A stretch of 7,336 nt of DNA from Crocinitomix sp. (lineage in GTDB: Bacteria; Bacteroidota; Bacteroidia; Flavobacteriales_D; Crocinitomicaceae), in the NCBI GenBank assembly GCA_020849935.1, contig JADZFJ010000456.1, positions 1 through 7,336 on the forward strand. Reading direction: 5' to 3'. Within the stretch, counting starts at the first letter, position 1. Each line of letters begins with the position of its first letter. The notes under the pieces are model-generated. The model was not told the origin of the DNA, did not search any database, and saw nothing but the letters and a program-made list of their open reading frames with translations. Positions 1 to 4,602 of this stretch are shown piece by piece. The position numbers and the translations under genes are program-made.

Positions 1-2193
1 CAAGGTAATAAACCACCAGGTAAGCCAAAATGGAGGAGTGATAATCACTTTTATTTCACGGATCAGCGACCATTCGTTGTTCTTACTAATCGAACGCACC
101 TGAAAGGTATATTCGCCAGGTTGTAAGAAGGAATACGTTGCATAATTTGAATTTGAACGAGGCGACCATGCTTCATCCGCACCAATCAAACGGTATTCAT
201 ATTGTACCGACGATGGATCTTTTAAGTTGATCCCAATAAAATCAAAAGTAAGGTGGTTTTTATTGTAGGGCAGCTCAATATATTTTGGCACATCTAACGA
301 CGAATCCATTTCTACTTTGTAGTCCGAATAATCAAATGTTTCCATGAATAAACGGATTCCTGTTAATTGCAATTTCGGCGATGCATATTGAAATAAAGTT
401 CCTTTCAGCGATGGATCGATTCTGGCCAATCCACTGGCAGTACCTACCCAAATTTGCTGTGCTTGGTCTTCGAAAATTGCATTAATATTGCCTTCTTCAT
501 CGATCAATCCTTCTGAATTTCCGTAGTTGAAAATTTTAAAACCAATCCCATTTGCTTGATCTTCAACAACATGATAAACACCTTTCATGGTGGATACCCA
601 TATACTTCCATCTTTACTGGTAATTAATCCTAAGACATTTTTAGAACGGTAATCATTTCTGTCTAGCTCAAAATAAACGATTTGATTATTTGCCCGCATG
701 ACATAGAGCCCGTTTTCTGTACCTATCCATAAATTTTTCTTCGTATCAGCAGTAAGGGTGTTGACTTTTATATCAGGGAATGCTATTTTTTCTTTGGTTA
801 AAAAATTACCCGAACGCTCAAATCGAAATAGTCCATTGGAGGCGGCGCAATAAACATCATCTTCATAAACATAAAGTTTGTTGATATTAATTTGTTCCAA
901 ATGTGTATATCCAGTATCGTTGTGAACAATATACAATCCTTCATCTCCACCCAACAAAACAGTCGATGCATCAACGCGCACAATTGTTCTAATTTTTGGG
1001 TTAATCGCCGACAAGGGATGTTCAATTGCCTGATGATTTTCATCTAAAATGGTAAGACCTCTTGAAGTTCCAAGCCAGGTTTGGTTTTTACGTTGATCGT
1101 ACATAATCGACCAAACGGTTTTATCAACGACAGCATTATTTAGTTCAGAAAAATAGTTAAATTTTTTCGGATCTAAATTTGAAATTCCAGCATCATACGT
1201 GCCTAGCAAAAAATGATTTTTTTCGTCTTCGGCAATGGATAAAATTAAATTACTCGCCAAACTATCTTGTGTGGTGTAAGAAACGACTGCGGTACCAGTA
1301 AATTTTAAGAGCCCATTTCCATCGGTGCCCATCCAAATATTTCCTTCGTCGTCTTTAAATAGACACTCTAAACCGCTTTCCATCAATCCATTTTTTGAAT
1401 TAAAAAAGAGAGTTTCTTGATCGGAGATTAAAAAGGCCCCAGCATTGGTTGAAATTCCGAAGATAGATTCATCGTAAAAAGTCATGGACAAGGCGGTGGA
1501 AAAGGGCAATGGGTACATTTTCTTTTGATGGCTCGAAAGGTTGTACGAAAACAAACCAACTTCTCTGGAGGTGATATATAAATTATCTCCATAAAGCGAA
1601 ATATTCCGGATATTTAATTCTGTAATTCCAGCGATGGTGATTGGCGAAAATCCCTTTTTTTGCCAACTATATAACCCTTCTTTGCTGCCACATAAAAGAA
1701 TCGAATCTTTGTAATTCACTAACGATCGAACGTAATACTTTTCAGTAGTAGCATTCCCCAATTCGATAAATTTATTTCCTTGTAAGGTGATTAGCCCCGT
1801 ATTTGTACCAAAATAAATCTCCCCTTGAAATTCGGCAATTGTATTAATTCGATATTCGTTTTCGAAAAAGTAAGGTTTAAATGTTTGGTTTTCTAATTTG
1901 GCTACTCCACTGGCCGTTGCCACCCACAGTACACCTGAATTTGTTAAAAAAAGACTACTGATATTATTGTCTGGGAGTCCGTTATCAATCGAATAATTTA
2001 CGAATTCAATTCCATTGTAGCGACTTAATCCAGAAGCCGTTCCAATCCACAAATACCCTGATTTATCTTGACAAATTGCACGAACTTGAGACTGAGCAAG
2101 TCCGTCTTTGACGGTATAGCCCGTAAAGTTATAATGTTGCGAAAAAACAATTTGCGCAAAAAGGGTAAAAGCGATAAAAAGCTTTAATCTCAC
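1..2193 (-). CDS. Two-component sensor histidine kinase, N-terminal sensor part (two beta-propellers + Y_Y_Y), partial at left edge
   Basis: Periplasmic sensor half of a LytS-type kinase; 731 codons are open to the window edge without a stop. Residues 1-20 form a signal peptide (RLK, then a hydrophobic run ending VFSQ). Fourteen blade motifs of the IWxGTxxGLxR type begin near residues 48, 89, 126, 165, 205, 244, 286, 328, 372, 412, 447, 488, 531 and 581, about 40 residues apart, which fits two seven-bladed propellers. Residues about 655-720 match a Y_Y_Y domain (YEYRLIG, then LQPGEYTFQVR). PPFWLTWWFITL at 720-731 is the usual entry to the single membrane helix. The dimerisation and ATPase domains must lie beyond position 1, so kinase activity is inferred from architecture. 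The start is GTG at 2193, since the first in-frame ATG is at residue 226, after five blades. It follows the regulator stop by 3 nt, so the two are surely co-transcribed. The ligand is unknown; family members often sense carbohydrates or surface cues. Confidence 0.93.
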   Translation of the reverse strand, partial: MRLKLFIAFTLFAQIVFSQHYNFTGYTVKDGLAQSQVRAICQDKSGYLWIGTASGLSRYNGIEFVNYSIDNGLPDNNISSLFLTNSGVLWVATASGVAKLENQTFKPYFFENEYRINTIAEFQGEIYFGTNTGLITLQGNKFIELGNATTEKYYVRSLVNYKDSILLCGSKEGLYSWQKKGFSPITIAGITELNIRNISLYGDNLYITSREVGLFSYNLSSHQKKMYPLPFSTALSMTFYDESIFGISTNAGAFLISDQETLFFNSKNGLMESGLECLFKDDEGNIWMGTDGNGLLKFTGTAVVSYTTQDSLASNLILSIAEDEKNHFLLGTYDAGISNLDPKKFNYFSELNNAVVDKTVWSIMYDQRKNQTWLGTSRGLTILDENHQAIEHPLSAINPKIRTIVRVDASTVLLGGDEGLYIVHNDTGYTHLEQININKLYVYEDDVYCAASNGLFRFERSGNFLTKEKIAFPDIKVNTLTADTKKNLWIGTENGLYVMRANNQIVYFELDRNDYRSKNVLGLITSKDGSIWVSTMKGVYHVVEDQANGIGFKIFNYGNSEGLIDEEGNINAIFEDQAQQIWVGTASGLARIDPSLKGTLFQYASPKLQLTGIRLFMETFDYSDYKVEMDSSLDVPKYIELPYNKNHLTFDFIGINLKDPSSVQYEYRLIGADEAWSPRSNSNYATYSFLQPGEYTFQVRSISKNNEWSLIREIKVIITPPFWLTWWFITL

Positions 2194-2196
2194 CAG

Positions 2197-2973
2197 TTAG
2201 AGTGATTTTAATGTTTTCACAAAACTCGCCACGCGATTTCTCGCAACGGATAAAAGTTTACCATTTTTTAAGATCGCAAAGTGACCATCTTCGTTGAGGT
2301 ATTCCTTCAAAAAATTCATGTTGACAATGTGTGATTTATGGATCCGATAAAAAATAGTTGGATTTAAGATTCCTTCGTAAATTTTTAACGTGCGGGTATC
2401 CAAATAGCGCGTTCCATCACTAAAATAAAGAATCGTGCAATTGCCAGACGCCTCTAAATACATGATATCATTAATGTCAATGAGTTTGATGCCTTTGGTG
2501 TGACTAATCGCCACTTTTGATCCGTATCCTTGCGATTCCATCGAAGAGGATAAGTTTTTAATGGATTCAAAATAGGTATCAAAATTTTCAGGATTGTCAG
2601 AAAAGGTAGATTTAGCTTCTTGAATTTTCTCCACCGCGCGAATCAAATCATCAATGTCCACTGGTTTTAAAACATAATGAATCGCATTGGCGTTAAATGC
2701 ACGCAAAGCATAATCTTTAAAGGCCGTGACAAAGACCACCAAAAAATTTCGGTTTTCAATACTGTCTAAAAGATCAAATCCTTCCGATCCGCTGGGCATT
2801 CGGATATCCAAAAACACCACATCGGGGTTTAATTCTTCGATTTTTTCTTTGGCAGTCACAATATTTCCTGCCTGTGCAATCACTTCGACATCTTCACAAT
2901 ACTCATTTAATAGCATTGTCAAATTTTTTCTTGCCAAATCTTCGTCGTCAACTACTATTGCTCTTAATTTCAT
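2197..2973 (-). CDS. LytTR-family response regulator
   Basis: Cytoplasmic transcription factor of 258 residues, the usual length for REC-LytTR proteins. The REC domain covers residues 1-122: acidic pair D9/D10, phosphoacceptor D56 in VVFLDIRMP, T83 in FVTAF, and K103 in the VLKP motif. A linker of about 30 residues follows. The LytTR DNA-binding domain spans about 153-256, with the signatures MYLEASGN (171-178), the TLK stretch (195-197) and YRIHKSHIVN (209-218). The ATG at 2973 gives the canonical MKLRAIVVDDE opening; no Shine-Dalgarno site precedes it, only an A-rich leader. It is the first gene of an operon with the sensor kinase, the reverse of the more usual kinase-first order. Its partner is presumably that kinase, which would phosphorylate D56. 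Target genes cannot be named from the sequence. The family assignment is secure. Confidence 0.97.
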   Translation of the reverse strand: MKLRAIVVDDEDLARKNLTMLLNEYCEDVEVIAQAGNIVTAKEKIEELNPDVVFLDIRMPSGSEGFDLLDSIENRNFLVVFVTAFKDYALRAFNANAIHYVLKPVDIDDLIRAVEKIQEAKSTFSDNPENFDTYFESIKNLSSSMESQGYGSKVAISHTKGIKLIDINDIMYLEASGNCTILYFSDGTRYLDTRTLKIYEGILNPTIFYRIHKSHIVNMNFLKEYLNEDGHFAILKNGKLLSVARNRVASFVKTLKSL

Positions 2974-3066
2974 TTTAACTGTTTTCGTGCGCCTTTATTC
3001 TTTTCAAATTCCTCAATTTATCGTCAGTCATTTGGAAAGAATGTAATTTTTTCATGGTTTAAATGC

Positions 3067-3095
3067 ACAATTTACACAAATTCATTTAGTGTCAA
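3067..3095 (-). promoter_or_regulatory. Candidate promoter of the regulator-kinase operon
   Basis: On the minus strand a TTGACA (3095-3090) lies 18 nt before TAAATTG (3074-3068), a degenerate match to the Bacteroidota -33 TTG / -7 TAnnTTTG pair. A transcript would start near 3060 and have a leader of roughly 85-90 nt before the regulator ATG. The -7 element is imperfect, so this is only the best candidate in the 2974-3316 gap. I see nothing else supportable in that gap. Confidence 0.28.
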
Positions 3096-3316
3096 GAGTT
3101 CATTTGAAGATAAAAATACAAATATCCTTTAATTCCATTCAATCTAATTTTGATACATTTTAATAAAAAGATACAACTCTACGACTTTTAATCTTAAGTT
3201 AATATAAATTAAACAAGTAACTTACCCTTGAAAAACAACGAATAATTACGCTTATGAAAAAAGAATTACACACTATTTCCGTTAAAATTTGGATTTTTAA
3301 CGATAATGGAAATTAA

Positions 3317-3354
3317 AAAAGGGGGCTAAAATTAGGGGAATTATGTACTTAAGT
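3317..3354 (+). repeat. Left inverted repeat of the cassette
   Basis: Begins AAAAGGGGGCTAA and ends GTACTTAAGT. Its reverse complement aligns with 4548-4584 over 38 columns with one substitution and one substitution-plus-gap site (35 of 38 identical). The inner end contains the palindrome ACTTAAGT. Confidence 0.85.
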
Positions 3355-3390
3355 GAGGTACGCCCAAATAGGTTCTTTTAAAACTTAGAT

Positions 3391-3421
3391 AAAAGCGCTC
3401 CAAAAATCTAGGAGCGCTTTT
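3391..3421. terminator. Left hairpin, bidirectional terminator candidate
   Basis: Perfect 11 bp stem: AAAAGCGCTCC (3391-3401), a 9 nt loop, then GGAGCGCTTTT (3411-3421). A/T runs on both sides allow it to act on either strand. It lies about 70 nt downstream of the stop of the small minus-strand ORF (3493), so it most plausibly ends that transcript and shields the cassette from flanking transcription. Confidence 0.75.
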
Positions 3422-3492
3422 GCATTTCTATCCAAAAGTTAATTAATCTCTGCCTTATAGAAAGGCCCCTGAATTTTAACATGCGCTCCCTT

Positions 3493-3693
3493 TTAAGCAA
3501 AATAGAATGTGATGCCCGCAGCTAAAAACAACGCGAGGCAACCTAAAATAAGGGTAGTTTTACTATCCATAGATTTTCTTTTTTTGTTACTATTTAAAAT
3601 GTCAGGACATTCCTGAGCATTAAACAAGACGGTCCATTTTAAAAAAAGCTCCCAGTGATTTCTTATTTTTATTAACAATTTGAAAAGTTCCAT
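3493..3693 (-). CDS. Hypothetical small single-pass membrane peptide
   Basis: I do not recognise this 66-residue product. Residues 1-41 are basic and polar with an aromatic-rich helix (RNHWELFLKW at 12-21) and a KKRKS stretch at 37-41. Residues 46-66 form one hydrophobic segment (LILGCLALFLAAGITFYFA) that runs to the C-terminus. The positive cluster just before it predicts the N-terminus in the cytoplasm. An inner ATG (residue 42, position 3570) preceded by an A-rich run would give a 25-residue, almost pure membrane peptide, so either start is possible. The frame also stays open upstream to about 3777 without an ATG. It faces away from the winged-helix-type gene and is followed by the left hairpin. 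Its divergent position, hydrophobic tail and place in the cassette favour a real gene, but its short length leaves chance possible. Confidence 0.42.
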   Translation of the reverse strand: MELFKLLIKIRNHWELFLKWTVLFNAQECPDILNSNKKRKSMDSKTTLILGCLALFLAAGITFYFA

Positions 3694-3730
3694 TTCTATG
3701 AAGATTTCTTCTTTTGTGATGGTTATATAA

Positions 3731-3746
3731 TTATTACTTGTAATAA
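3731..3746. promoter_or_regulatory. 16 bp dyad, possible operator between the divergent genes
   Basis: TTATTAC, TT, GTAATAA: perfect 7 bp arms around a 2 nt centre. It lies in the 207 bp region between the two cassette genes, downstream of the minus-strand -7 candidate and before the small ORF's ATG. This is a natural place for a repressor, perhaps the neighbouring winged-helix-type protein. The dyad is seen; the operator role is inferred. A/T-rich dyads also arise by chance in such sequence. Confidence 0.3.
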
Positions 3747-3812
3747 ATGGCTCAAATAAAAAATAGAGTAGACAGAATCAATTTTTTTAATATATTTATT
3801 TTCAATTATTTA

Positions 3813-3820
3813 CAAAGGTA
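3813..3820 (-). promoter_or_regulatory. Candidate -7 element for the small membrane ORF
   Basis: The minus strand reads TACCTTTG, an exact match to the Bacteroidota TAnnTTTG -7 consensus. No TTG lies at the expected 17-23 nt upstream, so the promoter is incomplete by the usual rule. A transcript from here would carry a leader of about 110 nt to the ATG at 3693 and would include the 3731-3746 dyad. Confidence 0.3.
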
Positions 3821-3856
3821 TTTGTCTCAATATGACGTACCGTTGTAATTGCAATT

Positions 3857-3886
3857 TTGGGAAAAATATAATTGAACTAATCTTTG
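3857..3886 (+). promoter_or_regulatory. Candidate promoter of the winged-helix-type gene
   Basis: TTG (3857-3859), a 19 nt spacer, then AATCTTTG (3879-3886), one mismatch from TAnnTTTG. Transcription would begin about 5-8 nt downstream, leaving a short leader before the ATG at 3901. This placement is the main reason for choosing 3901 over the earlier in-frame ATG at 3832, which would lie upstream of this promoter. Confidence 0.42.
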
Positions 3887-3900
3887 TGAAAAAAATATAT

Positions 3901-4491
3901 ATGAGCGCTTTCAGAGTAAAATATTTCAAAACAGGTAAACCAAAAGGTGCCAGAGGATTCTTGTGCATTAATAGTAGAACGTATGAGGACGTTTTGTTTA
4001 CCCAAACCATCAACAATTTGTGCATGCCCAATTATGACATGGAATATTGGTATGCAATGTTGAATGAGCACATTTTTATTAAAAGAATAAGAGCAAATTC
4101 TTCAATATGCATTTATGAAGTTCAACTATTCGATATGTCCCAGCGCACAAAATTCCTGGTGGAGTATCAAGTCGAAATCGAATGTGTGGAAAATGATGGC
4201 TGTGGAGATATACTTGAGCAAGAGCAAGAACTAATCCCCATTGAGCAAAGGAAACCAGCAATTCCAATAAAGAGTGAATGGCCAACTGAATGGTATTCAA
4301 AAGAGCCAAGAGCTGTAAGACTCTTCCTGTTTTGGCTTAACGAAGCTGGAAGTCTGGAAAAATTAAAGAAAACAATGCCTGAAACTATGTCTAAGGCTAC
4401 ATATTATCGCAATTTAAAACTCTGCAGAGAAAAGGGCTTTATAAAGGGTAATAAAATGGTGAAAAGGATATTTATTAATAAACTTGACTAA
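3901..4491 (+). CDS. Unrecognised protein with C-terminal winged-helix-like domain
   Basis: A 196-residue protein of no family I can name. Residues 1-96 look like a mixed, beta-rich domain, starting basic (FRVKYFKTGKPKGARGF) and carrying several Cys. Residues 97-126 are an acidic, Gln- and Pro-rich linker. Residues about 134-193 look like a winged helix-turn-helix: helix EPRAVRLFLFWLNEAG, helix LEKLKKTMPE, recognition-type helix SKATYYRNLKLCREKGF, then a basic wing (KGNKMVKRIFI). This last pattern recalls C-terminal segments of some phage/plasmid replication proteins (II/X type) and small regulators, but the resemblance is too weak to assign. An in-frame ATG at 3832 would add 23 residues; I prefer 3901 because of the promoter. 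The stop is 5 nt from a strong hairpin. Codon use (AGA/AGG arginine, frequent ATA) differs from the kinase gene. DNA binding is inferred, perhaps regulating its own cassette. Confidence 0.75.
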   Translation: MSAFRVKYFKTGKPKGARGFLCINSRTYEDVLFTQTINNLCMPNYDMEYWYAMLNEHIFIKRIRANSSICIYEVQLFDMSQRTKFLVEYQVEIECVENDGCGDILEQEQELIPIEQRKPAIPIKSEWPTEWYSKEPRAVRLFLFWLNEAGSLEKLKKTMPETMSKATYYRNLKLCREKGFIKGNKMVKRIFINKLD

Positions 4492-4495
4492 AACA

Positions 4496-4524
4496 AAAGC
4501 GCCTCCAAAATCTGGAGGCGCTTT
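4496..4524. terminator. Right hairpin, bidirectional terminator
   Basis: Perfect 11 bp stem AAAGCGCCTCC (4496-4506), a 7 nt loop, GGAGGCGCTTT (4514-4524). It begins 5 nt after the stop of the winged-helix-type gene. On the minus strand the stem is followed by TTTTGTTTT, a better U-tract, so it can also end transcripts of the Ig-like repeat gene, whose stop lies about 80 nt upstream on that strand. Stem and loop resemble the left hairpin in direct orientation. Confidence 0.82.
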
Positions 4525-4547
4525 CTTCATGTTTTTTACAAGCTAAA

Positions 4548-4584
4548 ACTTAAGTACTTAATTCCCCTAACTTAGCCCCCTTTT
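4548..4584 (-). repeat. Right inverted repeat of the cassette
   Basis: Starts ACTTAAGTACTTAATTCCCC and ends AGCCCCCTTTT; partner of 3317-3354 in opposite orientation. It contains a perfect 12 bp palindrome TTAAGTACTTAA (4550-4561), which is imperfect by one base in the left copy. The outer end lies 18 bp beyond the stop codon of the Ig-like repeat gene. Confidence 0.85.
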
Positions 4585-4602
4585 CATTTGTAATTATTTT
4601 TT

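Larger units (their letters stand above)
3317..4584. mobile_element. Inverted-repeat-bounded cassette (possible mobile or acquired unit)
   Basis: A 1,268 bp segment bounded by a 37-38 bp inverted repeat. Inside each repeat sits a strong hairpin, and between the hairpins two divergent reading frames point outward. The arrangement is symmetrical: repeat, hairpin, small minus-strand membrane ORF, control region with a dyad, plus-strand winged-helix-type gene, hairpin, repeat. Arginine codons in the plus gene are 10 of 12 AGA/AGG by hand count, against about 6 of 21 (no AGG) in the visible kinase gene, which hints at foreign origin. No transposase or recombinase is recognisable and no convincing target-site duplication flanks it. 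It could therefore be a non-autonomous element, a cargo cassette, or two copies of an interspersed intergenic repeat that happen to face each other. Calling it mobile is inference; the repeats themselves are directly visible. Confidence 0.5.

Noticed and set aside
798..1043. Minus-strand frame of 81 codons inside the kinase gene
   Set aside because: Out of frame with a clearly coding propeller region; a shadow.
2726..3046. 106-codon plus-strand frame antisense to the response regulator
   Set aside because: Shadow of the regulator gene; Ser/Thr/Phe-rich and without family features.
3254..3316. 20-codon plus-strand ORF (MKKELHTISVKIW...) ending exactly at the left inverted repeat
   Set aside because: Plausible as the stub of a gene cut by the cassette, but no continuation exists on the right flank, no promoter is clear, and the length is within chance.
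3832..3900. Upstream in-frame ATG extending the winged-helix-type protein by 23 residues
   Set aside because: It lies before the best promoter candidate and adds a Cys-rich stretch unlike the rest; kept only as an alternative start.
3810..4309. Several minus-strand frames opposite the winged-helix-type gene
   Set aside because: Overlapping shadows with no coherent domain and no promoter or start support.
3317..4584. Invertible promoter (phase-variation switch)
   Set aside because: Inverted repeats suit this, but strong hairpins sit just inside both ends and would block outward transcription, and no adjacent invertase is seen.
4496..4584. Integron attC-like site formed by hairpin plus inverted repeat
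   Set aside because: No GTTRRRY-type core site or paired L/R box layout is visible; the hairpin is a simple perfect terminator stem.
3303..4600. Target-site duplication flanking the cassette
   Set aside because: AATTA-like words occur near both ends (before 3317 and after 4590) but at different distances and in A/T-rich sequence, so they are not convincing.
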